A stretch of 64,000 nt of DNA, from assembly GCA_022495005.1 (NCBI GenBank), contig JAGYXB010000816.1, forward strand, positions 306,351-370,350. The letters run 5' to 3'. This stretch comes from Rhyacophila brunnea. Its lineage: Eukaryota; Arthropoda; Insecta; Trichoptera; Rhyacophilidae. Shown piece after piece: positions 1 to 9,910 of the stretch; the first letter of the stretch is position 1, and each line of letters begins with the position of its first letter. The position numbers and the translations under genes are program-made. The notes beneath the pieces were generated by a model, which worked only from the letters and a program-made list of their open reading frames with translations, ran no database searches and was not told the DNA's origin.

Positions 1-149
1 TTTCTGTTTTTTTTTTGTTTACACTCATTAAAATAATGTCTCAGCAAAGAAAAACATTGTTCGTTCAAGAGAAAAGAAACATCGATAACGTGAAAGAACA
101 CATCTACATAATATGCTCCAAATCGATTTCTATGGTTTTTTTAATAACT

Positions 150-335
150 ATTCTTTTATTTAAATTTTCAAACATACATAATTTAAAAACACCTCAAATA
201 TATTATATACCTAGGGGTTCTAAAAGAAATATTTATCAGGTAAAATTTAACACACAAACCTGCATCCACTGGATTCGTGCCACTGTGCTTTACCGATTGA
301 GCCATGTGCGTCCTAATCTAATTAAGACGAAATTA
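150..335 (-). repeat. tRNA-derived SINE copy (family A)
   Basis: On the minus strand, an A-box-like TGGCTCAATCGGTAAAGC is followed by a degenerate B box. The tail (AAATTATGTATGTT, near 160-185) is shared with copies near 345-400, 4040-4195, 37436-37712 and 37868-38020. Confidence 0.5.
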
Positions 336-344
336 ATTAGTGTC

Positions 345-400
345 TAATTATTTTTATAGTAAACATTTTCAAATTATGTATGTTCAATAAAGATTGTTAC
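345..400 (+). repeat. SINE family A tail fragment
   Basis: Contains AAATTATGTATGTTCAATAA, the 3' tail of family A in plus orientation, so the first 400 bp hold two copies tail to tail. Confidence 0.45.
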
Positions 401-449
401 TTTCTAAAATCTTGTGAATTATTCATTGATTAAAAAAAACGGTTTACAC

Positions 450-1068
450 CAGGGGAGGGCAAACTGCGGCCCGCGGGCCGCATGTGGCCCGCCGGGTATT
501 TTTTTGCGGCCCGCCATCATTAATTGTACTTCTGATTACGAATATTGACAATAGATTAAAATTTGTTAAGCAATAGTACGCGATCCATTTTTCATAGATA
601 TTGATAGTGAACCGACAGAGCTACATCTTGAAATTATTCATCTGCAGTGTGACACTGATTTAAGAGAATTGCATCGTCGTGAAGAAATCTCCAAATTTTA
701 CAATGCCGACAAATTCTACTAACTTAAAGATTATGCAAGAAAAATGTTCATTATTTTTGGATCAACCTAATATATGTGAACAAACATTTTCGATCATGAA
801 CCTCAATAAAAATTCTTTACGATCAAATATCTCCAATGTCCATTTACAAACAGTTTTGAGAACATCAACTACAAAATTAACACCTGAATTTAAAAAAAAA
901 ATGTTAAAAAATGTACAACAGTTTCATTCTTCTCATTAATTTTTTTGTAATGTTTATTTTTCGTGATAATAAATAGTGTATATCTAAAAATGATATTTTA
1001 CTTGCGGCCCGTCGCTCATTTTGAATTCTTGAATTTGGCCCTCCACCCAAAAAGTTTGCCCCCCCCTG
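450..1068 (+). mobile_element. Non-autonomous hAT element, perfect 8-bp target duplication
   Basis: Termini CAGGGGAGGGCAAACT and the inverse AGTTTGCCCCCC...CTG are flanked by perfect direct repeats GTTTACAC (442-449 and 1069-1076). The ends are rich in GGCCCGC. The interior keeps a piece of hAT transposase C-terminus. A related copy lies at 16644-17215. Confidence 0.9.
679..939 (+). pseudogene. hAT transposase C-terminal remnant
   Basis: A short reading frame includes EQTFSIMNLNKNSLRSNISN then VHLQTVLRTSTT, the typical C-terminal dimerisation end of hAT transposases. The N-terminal domains and catalytic core are absent, so this is a deletion derivative. Confidence 0.75.
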
Positions 1069-1076
1069 GTTTACAC

Positions 1077-1636
1077 CCTATTTCATTTTTTCTTTATTTT
1101 CATATCAAAGACTACCTAAAATCGGGATTTCACTGTAGTTTAGCAGATTGACTTTCAATCTGAGAGAGGGTAAGAATTACAATTGCCATTGGTCTATTAC
1201 GAATTGTCCACTCACGTATTTAAGCAGTATAATAATCCTTGCTCCATATGAGAAGTTTGGTTGAATTAATAATTTATTGTTGACAGACATTCTCGAATCA
1301 TTAATCTATACTACATTTTTTGCAGACCCTAAACATTACTAAAACAACAAACATTCTGTCACACTTAGATGATTTCGTGACATTCTGGTATTATTAATGT
1401 ACTAAATCGTAAATAAGATTCGGTAGATAATTCAGGTGAGAGGATAACACTGTCGATAATAATGACCTCGGATAACATACAAATTGACCAAGCTACTTCT
1501 GGAGCACAGGAAGAAATAGTATTTCCACACCTTCTGTATTCTGTGCAGTCACTATAATTAATAATTTTATTTTTAAGTAGATATATTTTCGATGAAATTT
1601 TTGTATCAGTTGACAATGTCCTATTGAAACTGATGA
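1077..1636. other. Intergenic, no gene seen
   Basis: AT-rich DNA. The first 70 bp (AATCGGGATTTCACTGTA, near 1117-1134) resemble the right end of the Tigger-type family at 6553-7054. No coding signal. Confidence 0.4.
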
Positions 1637-1966
1637 AATTGGGGTAATTGTGCCGCAGAGGTAGCCATGAGCTTTTATAATTATTTTTTTTTACGAAAAC
1701 AGTTTATTCCATGTAGACAATTATAATAAATACCTTTTTTTGTCGGCGCGTCGGCTTTTCAATCCAAAAATCGTTAATTGAAAATAATTAAGTTAACTTT
1801 CATACATTTTGATATACCATTATCACAAATTAAGATTATATGAGGTAATATTAGGTTGGGGTTGGTTAGATTAGGTTAGGTTATGTTAGCTTAGGTTTGG
1901 TTTGGTCTAAAAAGAAAGTTGTAAAATCTCATGGCCACCTCTGCGGCACATTTACCGAATTGGTCC
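1637..1966. mobile_element. MITE with about 40-bp terminal inverted repeats
   Basis: TGTGCCGCAGAGGT at the left recurs inverted (ACCTCTGCGGCACA) at 1937-1950, with matching flanks. The core holds an imperfect TTAGG-like run at 1851-1905. No sure target duplication. Confidence 0.6.
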
Positions 1967-3056
1967 TGATTATTATTGAACTATGTGGAATAAGTACTAC
2001 ATAATATTGTGTTTGATTTTAACTACTACAATGTTTTTCCAGTTAACACCATTAACCTTTTCTATGCCTCACGATATTAGCATGGAAGTATCTGACTGAG
2101 TATTGTTATAGTAGAATAGTAGATCCTAAGTTTTAAACTATCTTTCCTCTTTATTGTGTAAAATTATTGAATTGTTTTGACATAATCTCTGAATATTATG
2201 TCAAAACAATCCAATTGTTTTTTTACTTAGCAGGGCAGTATAAAACAAGGTATCAGTGTATATTACATTATTTATTCTATATACTTATTGAGGAATAGAT
2301 TCGTGCAATTTGCATGTCGATAAAATTATTACATAGTTAACTGCATGTTTTGAGTACCTGTTCCTCCCAAATTGTAATAAAATACAGTACATTATATAAC
2401 TTTGTTACCAAATCAGTAACGAAATCACCTGCAGTGTGACCATCAACTAATGTGTTAAATAAATGCAGTTTTAAAAATAATGTCTTGAGAGTCAAGACGC
2501 ATCAATATGACCAGAAAAACACAACTGCTTTCAGCAAATTGTTATTTTTACACAATTCTCTCTTTGAAGACATACTATTCTGTTTTACTGATCAGTATCG
2601 ATTGCGTTTTGTCGCCGGGTTACACCACTACTGTTAGGTGGTTTTAATTGATTGGGGTAATATTAATCAATACATAATTTCTTTGGTAAAAGGATGGAAT
2701 ATTTTTTGTTAATACTAATCATCCAAATATTAAAATTAATATTAATAGTTTAATATAAATTAATTGTATATATATAATAAGCTGGCTCATTGTAGCTTGT
2801 TAGCTTTAACCAAGTTAAAAATATTGACATAAGCTGGTACAGATAAAATATACTCTATTTATACCTATTACAAAACATTGCATAAAATCATGAGAAAAAT
2901 TTATTGAACTCAGGTCGAAAAAACAAAAACATACTATACAGTATTTGTATAAATCTTTATAAAATGCTGCAATGGATAATATTAAAATTGATTGAAAACC
3001 CAAATAGTTCGTCTGGTTAAGACGTTTTTAAACATAGAGATGAATCACTGACCTGC
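1967..3056. other. Intergenic, no gene seen
   Basis: AT-rich. A direct/inverted ATTGTTTTGACATAAT pair around 2170-2215 forms a small hairpin. No coding or RNA-gene signal. Confidence 0.4.
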
Positions 3057-3682
3057 TTAAACTAAAGATTACAATCCCAGAATTTTCAATACCGGAATTT
3101 CCAAAATAGTAATTTTAATCATGGGATTTGTACGAAAGTAAAAAATTCTTAAATCAACCTGACTGTTAAATTTTACATAACGAGAGAAAAAAATATGTCA
3201 ATGACAACTGTTTCAAATAGTCTGAAACTATTATGTACGTCGATGTAATTTTGTCATGTTATCAATGTATGCAATATGTTTCTTATTTAGAAAATATAAG
3301 TCTGTGGCAAGTCAGGAAGAATTAATTTATATGCTGTCCACACTCAAACTAACAACATGCACCAGCGCAAACAAACTCGGTGTGCGCACTGCACTACACG
3401 GTAGATTACAAAGCTTCACTCTTCCATTATTACTGCGGTTTGTGATTACGTTTACCACAACTTGTCATATTATACCTTCTCGTGTCTGTAATTTCATATA
3501 ATATTTCAATTTGAATTTAAATAGTGTAAGAGAACAGGTAGAATAATCTACCAAAAATTCAAATATTTTTAGTTCACAGAATTTAAGCAATTTTTGACAA
3601 ATATAAAACATACAAAAACCAATTCTGGGATTTCAAAATCAAGAAATCAAACGAAATCCTGGGATTGCAAACCTTAGTTTAA
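3057..3682. mobile_element. Inverted-repeat element with CAATCCCAG ends
   Basis: TAAACTAAAGATTACAATCC at the left is inverted at 3660-3682 (GGATTGCAAACCTTAGTTTA). Internal repeats of AATCCCAG follow. The CTAAGG...CAATCCC end type is seen in hAT-like MITEs. The target duplication is unclear. Confidence 0.5.
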
Positions 3683-4039
3683 ATATATACTACAATACTC
3701 TACAGATATCAGTTAGATAAACGTTACTAGTGAGACCAAGCCTTTAGAAAAATATGCAGTTGACACTCAGTTTACCACGGTCATATTATTAACTGAGCAG
3801 GGGATTAACTATTTAATATATTTTTAACTAGATAATTTATTTTTAAAAATCAAATTTTGTGTTTGTTGTAACACCTTTGAGACGTGCTAAGTGATCCAAT
3901 ATTATTACTATATTTTTACGAATGACTGACTCATCTCTTTTCACTGAAATTTATTGTAATCTGTAACGTTTATTTAACACATGCAGTAAAATTGGATAGA
4001 AATATTGCGTAGTTATGAATAATTTTATTGATAATCCAT

Positions 4040-4195
4040 ATCTTGAAAAATTCTTGGAACGAAGCACTCATTCAGCATGCGATAGATACGAGTTCAAATT
4101 CCACTTAGATGTAAGATTTTTTAAGGTACGTTTCTGATCACGAAGTTATGTATTTTCAATAAAAAATATTGCCTCCTTAAGTCTTGTTCATTCAT
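4040..4195 (+). repeat. SINE family A copy
   Basis: B-box-like GAGTTCAAATTCC at about 4090-4102 and a tail GTTATGTATTTTCAATAAA at 4144-4162. The head is degenerate. Confidence 0.45.
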
Positions 4196-4362
4196 TTCCA
4201 ATTAAAAGAATACCGTAATTATATTTTTCATAAATGTACTAGCAAATAGATTGTCCGGGGAATAACCTTTCTTCTCTACCCTGGTAAATCGGGAGTCAAC
4301 TGTTATATGAGGCGTCCATTTTCACAATTCAATTAGTGAATAACGACACTTTTGAGTGTCAA

Positions 4363-4606
4363 ATGGCGTGAATATGTTGATAATTCTAAAAACACAAATT
4401 CTCAGGGCATCTATTTGTACGCTTGGCTATCTGTGGTAAATCAAATATGTTTTTGGATGCTTTTAAAATTTAGTCAAATGTTTAGTAAAATTCTCAACAA
4501 ACTGAAATTTAAAAACATTCCTGATTTACCACAGATAGTCAAACATACAAATAGCTACTCTGATAATAATTATTGATGTTTTTAGATTTAACAATATATT
4601 CACGCC
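4363..4606. mobile_element. Foldback MITE (GGCGTGAATATGTTGA arms)
   Basis: The two arms are inverted copies: ATGGCGTGAATATGTTGATA at the left and its imperfect inverse ending at 4606. Both contain a TTCTCAGGGC-like or TGGTAAATCA block. Related arms occur at 38692-39275. Confidence 0.6.
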
Positions 4607-5389
4607 ATACACGGAAATGTACTGGTTGGTTTTAACAATTTCTATTTTCCATTGTATTGTATTTTCAAAATTACAATACAATGTTCCTTTTTTTTTTAAT
4701 AAAAGTAAGTAAAATAAAATTGGACATCATTCTATTTATCAAAATAATGGGTTACTGTGAGATGTAAACTTTTTAAACATTTTGTACATAAATGATTTTG
4801 GCTGGTTTTAGATTTTATAAGGTCATTACATATAATATTTTTGTTAGACTTTAACTGTATGTGTGAATTATCAGTTGTTAAAAATAAATACCTCATAGAC
4901 AAACTATTTAAATTCAATTTAAGTTAAATTAATATTATTATATTACAATTGGAGCAAAGTACCTTATACTTTAATAGCATTTAGAATTATTGATAGGTAC
5001 CTAATTAATAAATAAATACAATATTTCAATTACAAATTTCTGTGTAATATATCCATGTTGAAGACAAATAACATAAGGAACATTTTGGCGAAAATGTGCA
5101 ACTTATAGGATGAAATTGAAAAAGAATTATTCTAAGACGAAATTAGTGAGAAAGCCCACAGCTTTCACTCCGCCCTGAGAGAAGCTGAAGATCGAGAGGG
5201 GTGGAAATTTAGTCGCTCAAAAGATGACAAAATTCCAAGATGGTCATCGTGTAAAGATCGGAACAACCAAGAAGAGTAACAATAGGAGGAAGGCAAAATT
5301 GAAAAATACCTGAAAACAGGTTACTTTATTTTTATGGTCAAACCTTACTTACGATATGACTATTTTTAGGGAATGGGAGAACTGGGCGT
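4607..5389. other. Intergenic, no gene seen
   Basis: AT-rich with no supported reading frame. A slightly GC-richer patch at 5150-5300 did not give a recognisable product. Confidence 0.4.
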
Positions 5390-6087
5390 CACGACAATTG
5401 GGCGCCGCACCGTCTAATGAAATACATAGACGTTCATTACGATTTTATAGTAGTAGATGACAAATTTTAATCAGTTTCTATCTACTACTTAGTGGTTTTA
5501 ATTCATTTTGCTTTTAACATATTGATATTTATTACGGATTGAGAATTATCATGCCTGAGGCTTTATATAAAAATAATTGCAAGATAAAAAAACTTTTTAT
5601 ATACAACGTTTTTAAATTTTCTGTTGAATCATATAAACTTGAATTGACTAGCTTAAACAATCAAAAAAATTTGTACTTGATACTTCTACTTAAAGATAGC
5701 TAAAAGTATTAAAAAATGCATTGGCATCGTGTTCTGATATATTGTGAGTTTCAAATGTCTAACTAGTCGGGAAGTTAGTTAAAAATCGATTGCAAGATTT
5801 GTACCAGACAAAGAACCACCGGACAAATAAGAATACGAGCTAAGAAAAACGTTGTAATAAAAAATCTCACTTCTCGTTGGAACTTAAACATATGCACAAT
5901 TAAATCATTATTTACGTATGCATATTTAAATTCTCACCAAGCATAAAATAATACATAATATAATAATTTAAATATAGATAATAATATTAAATATACTTTT
6001 TAAAAGTACCTTCATTCATGAATTATATTTTCGAATTTCATTTGATTGCGTGGCGCCTAGTTGTCCCGGCGCCGAATCGTCTTAGAC
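5390..6087. mobile_element. Inverted-repeat element with GGGCGCC ends
   Basis: About 33-bp inverted ends (CTGGGCGTCACGACAATTGG at the left, inverted at 6051-6084). The interior is AT-rich and contains a copy of the TTACAACG family. Confidence 0.6.
5577..5857 (-). mobile_element. TTACAACG MITE, copy 1 (internally deleted)
   Basis: Reverse complement of the elements at 34533-34981 and 56165-56605, sharing the blocks TTGTCCGGTGGTT and TTCCCGACTAG. It lacks about 165 bp of the middle. Nested in the 5390-6087 element. Confidence 0.7.
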
Positions 6088-6550
6088 ACCAATTTTTGTA
6101 TCGAAATAAAATGACAAATAAATATTATTTTTAATTTGATTTCCTTTGTGATTTTGTTTAAGAACCGCTGAAATGCTGAAATCATTATTAAAATCAATCA
6201 CTGAAGTGTAGATATTTTACTAAATAAAATTTAAAATACAAGTAATATTAGGTATATTAAAAAAGCAATCATTAATATTAAAAAATGCTTACAGAAAAAA
6301 TTAGACATACAGACAGTTGTGTAAATATTTTCGTATTAAAATAATAACTAGATGTATATTATATGTAAATGTTTAAATTAAGTCAGAAATTCTAACTTAG
6401 GTAACAATTTCTTAAAGAACTATTCATAAATATACTAATTTACATAAGTGGTCTTACGTTACGCTAACTAGTGTCGCCACATTTTGTAGCTAAAACATGT
6501 GACAGCTGTCAAAACGGAATACGGGATTCAAGCAAATATTACTAAGTAAG
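6088..6550. other. Intergenic, no gene seen
   Basis: AT-rich; nothing supportable. Confidence 0.4.
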
Positions 6551-6552
6551 TA

Positions 6553-7054
6553 CAGTATAACCTCGTTTTTACGTGCCCGGAATTCACGTTTTCCCGGCAA
6601 TTGCGTGTAATTTTTTCAGTCCCGAAGTATTTCAATACATTTAATACCCGCATTTACGTTTTTCTTTCCCGCGATTTACGTCGGAAATATTCAAAATATG
6701 CAAGTTACGCGCGCTTGACAATGATTGGGTCGTGACATTTGAACGGCGTAAGGTGTTTGGAGGGAAAACTCCGTGTCTTTAGAACGGCACACGGTGATTG
6801 GTTGGCGAGCGACGCTGTGATTGGCCCGAGTTCGGCGCATAACAAGGTGATTGGTCCATTGGTCGCCATCTTTTCTTTTAGCATCGTGTTTGTGTTTTGT
6901 ATACACTCCGTCTGTCATTATTCTGTCATTCTGTCATTTTTTTAGAAACATAAAATTTAAATGTTCTTTTTTTCAATACCCCCTTTTTACATTTTCCCTC
7001 CAATTAGGTTTTTTTTTCCAGTCCCTTAAAAAACGTAAAATAGGAGTTATACTG
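6553..7054. mobile_element. pogo/Tigger-type MITE with TA target duplication
   Basis: Starts CAGTATAACCTCGTTTTTAC after TA (6551-6552) and ends GGAGTTATACTG before TA (7055-7056). Runs resembling TTTACGT and CAGTCCC near both ends match the Tigger end structure. The interior is GC-richer and carries five ATTGG boxes (6724, 6797, 6820, 6850, 6858). Right-end fragments of the family occur at 21580-21657. Confidence 0.8.
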
Positions 7055-7392
7055 TATTATGTTTGCGGCAAATCAAACGTGTACTGATTTTATCGACGCA
7101 AATACGAAAGACCATTGGTATTAGTAATTGAATGATGTTATATAGAAATTAACAAAAATAAATAAGTAACATAATTAAAATTTCATTAATGCACTTGAAT
7201 AAAATGCTAGCGCCACTATATCCACGGTGTGAGCATTTATTCAAATAAACCATTTTTTTATTTAAAGTTTTATATAAAGGAGTCGTCCATAAACGATGTC
7301 ACACAATTTTCAGTATTTTTTGAAACCCCCTTCCCCCATTGCCACAAAATTTGTTTGCCTAACAACAGTTTGCCTAAATTACGTCAACACCC

Positions 7393-7700
7393 ATGGTGGC
7401 TGCGCGGCTTAAGCGTTGGACTATAACGTCATGTTGTGAACGTCTTAAACTAATAATTTGTAATGTCCACAATAAGTTAAAAAAAAAAATATATGAAATT
7501 GAAATAAATTGAATCCTGGTTCTGACAAGTACACATATTGTTTTTAAATTTGTGTATGAGTCAGAGTATGGACCTAATAGGTTGAGCAAGTGGCTGACAT
7601 CCATTTCTCGTAAAAACAAAATCTGTCAATACAAACCTCCACTCTGTGGATGCCCATATGAGCCTATTAGGATCGGACATGGTCGAAAGAAAAATTACAT
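7393..7700 (+). repeat. tRNA-derived SINE (family B) interrupted by a retroposon tail
   Basis: Head TGGTGGCTGCGCGGCTTAAG, then B-box remainder GAATCCTGGTTCTG, then the shared body (GTCAGAGTATGGACCTAATA) and 3' end (CCTATTAGGATCGGACATGG). About 7434-7514 is a foreign piece matching the 3' tail seen inverted near 13075-13140. Confidence 0.65.
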
Positions 7701-8539
7701 CACTTTTTTAACTTACCCATTCAATAAAAAAAACAAATTCATTGAAAATGGTCAATTTTAGTATAAAGTTGTGACGGAATATTTTATTTTCAAAAAATTA
7801 GTTTTTATTTTGTTGCTTCTGTTACATTTTCCATAAGCCCCTAACAACACAAATTACCACATTATATCCGACCCCACTCCCACATTGTCATATATGGACG
7901 ACTCCTTAACTTTACTGTGTATAAATATGATTATTCAATTTATGTTTTCATACTTTTGCCATTGAATGTGAATTAAAAAAAATACTTTCATTACATGGAA
8001 AATCAGAATTTTAAAGAAGTTGTCGCTTTTATGTTAGATATGGACATCTCTCGACTATGTACTGGGTTATAATAACAATGTTTTAGTTAGTTTAATATAC
8101 CGGACACGTTTTGCGGTATTCGTGAACATGCCTACTATGACATACCATAATAAAACATCTGGTGTTCGAATTTAGAACTAAGCTAATCACTGTATAAAAA
8201 GTATTGAATGGTATGTCAAATGTTAGCATGTGGCGCCCTCAGTCAGCGTACAACTTATACTGGTCGATCTATACACGAATAATTACAATTCAATTCTATA
8301 TTGAGAAGCCTTTTGACGATTCATCTTTTCTTCGATCATTTCAGGATAGCCTATCTCAAGTTATTCACAAAACCATATGAATATTATTTTTTATGGAATT
8401 TACTGTTTATAATAATGTTTGCGGTTATGACAGACGTGGATGAAAATAGTAGCAATTGCAAATAATAAAATTGCAGCTAATTTAAACAGTATTCTTTTTT
8501 TTCAGTTTCACTTTCATGTATTTAGGCTCCAAGTAATAG
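7701..8539. other. Intergenic, no gene seen
   Basis: AT-rich, no gene or clear repeat boundaries. Confidence 0.4.
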
Positions 8540-9313
8540 CAGTGGCGAAGGGTGGAGGTAGGATGTTAATATCCACCATAAATAGTGCACATTAAACTTT
8601 TGTTAGTCATACGATTTTTTTGTTATTGAACTAGGACTACAATTTACAGCTGATGGTGTTGGTTAGTTTTTAAAAATCAATTAAACCCTGCCTAAACTAA
8701 AACATAATAGTTTTGGCATATTTTGGGCGATACGACAAAATTGTGCACACTTTTTCATTCATACTTATCTGTCGAGGGTCCCAGGTTCGAATCCTAGATC
8801 TGGCAAGTACACATATTGTTTTTCAAGTTGAGTATGAGTCAGAGTATGGACCTAATAGGTTGAGCAAGTGGCTGACATCCATTTCTCGTAAAAAACAAAT
8901 TCTGTTAACACAAACCACCACTCTGAGGAGGCTCATATGATCTTATTAGGATCGAACATGGTCGGAAAAAAGAAAGAATACATATTACACATGCTGTTGC
9001 TGTTGAAATTCATTAAGCCCTTCCTAAGCCAAACTATAATAGATAAAAAGTATTATTCTATCTATAAAATATCCAAATTTATGTATGATTAAATTCTATA
9101 ATTTTAGATATTTTATAGATAGACGAGTATATTTTGACTATTATCTATTATGGCTTGGTTTAGCAGGGTTCAATTGAATTTTAAAAACTAACCAACATCA
9201 TCTATAAATTGTAGTCTTATTTCAATGCGAACAAATAAAACGTATGACTGACAAAGTTTAATATGCACCATTTATGGCAGATCTTAAAAGCCTACCTCCA
9301 CCCTTCGCCACTG
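8540..9313. mobile_element. CAGTGGCGAAGGG long-inverted-repeat element, copy 1
   Basis: CAGTGGCGAAGGGTGGAGGT at the left is inverted at 9294-9313. The arms stay similar for about 170 bp. The flanks AGTAATAG and TGTAATAC match at 6 of 8 positions, an imperfect hAT-length duplication. A SINE is nested at 8756-8985. Other copies: 32594, 45660-45802 and 49499-50475. Confidence 0.75.
8756..8985 (+). repeat. tRNA-derived SINE (family B)
   Basis: B box GGTTCGAATCC at 8783-8793, then the family body and the same 3' end as the copy at 7393. The A-box region is weak, so the 5' end may be truncated. Confidence 0.7.
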
Positions 9314-9321
9314 TGTAATAC

Positions 9322-9676
9322 AGATGTTTTTCTTTAACGCCTTTATGTAGGTATGCAGTAAATTAATTAATTGACAAACAATTTAAGTTTAAAGAGAAGA
9401 AACAGTATGAAGCGGACCATAATAGCGGTAGGTAAATCGGGGAGAACACTATGGCCTAAATTTGAGCTATAACACATACATCTTACAGTAGAAGTATATC
9501 ATCATCAACCAGGATCAATCCACTGCTGGATGAAGAGTTCCGCAACCTGATTCTACTACTATTGGTTTAACGAATTTGTGATATTAAACATATTTATGTA
9601 ATTTGGGGACATCTTATAATTGGAATCTCACTACAGAAATTGTAATCTAAATGTTTATCACATATCATCACGTCAC
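9322..9676. other. 3' flank of the RNFT gene
   Basis: Contains a short match at about 9500-9535 to the dispersed insect repeat around CCACTGCTGGA, probably a LINE tail. It must include the RNFT 3' UTR on the minus strand, but no canonical AATAAA was assigned. Confidence 0.4.
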
Positions 9677-9910
9677 TTAATAAAACTGTAGATTCTGACT
9701 GGTGGAGCCATCTCTCCAGAATGACTCTTCAACGACCTGGGCTCTGCAGAGGGGGCAGGTCTGCGTGCGGTCCAACCACTTGGAAACGCAGATCTCGCAG
9801 AAGATGTGCGTGCAGCTCAGCCGGATGGGTGAGGAATACTCGTCGTGGCATATCGGACAGGTCCTGCCGGCTGACAGCAATTGCTCATTGTTCGGACAGA
9901 CGCCAAGGTT
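9677..9910 (-). CDS. RNFT1: RNFT exon 5 (residues 395-471, RING finger and stop)
   Basis: Terminal exon with TAG acceptor. It encodes the complete C3HC4 RING (CPIC, then C-T-H-I-F-C, C and CPLC), followed by a short tail with the aromatic pair FW at 458-459. The stop codon is at 9677-9679. All eight zinc ligands are intact, so the copy looks functional. Confidence 0.93.
   Translation of the reverse strand, partial: NLGVCPNNEQLLSAGRTCPICHDEYSSPIRLSCTHIFCEICVSKWLDRTQTCPLCRAQVVEESFWRDGSTSQNLQFY

Noticed and set aside
1850..1910. TTAGG-like runs here and at 26.3, 30.3, 31.0, 36.5 and 51.6 kb as telomere sequence
   Set aside because: They are short, imperfect and lie in the cores of small inverted-repeat elements, not in long arrays.
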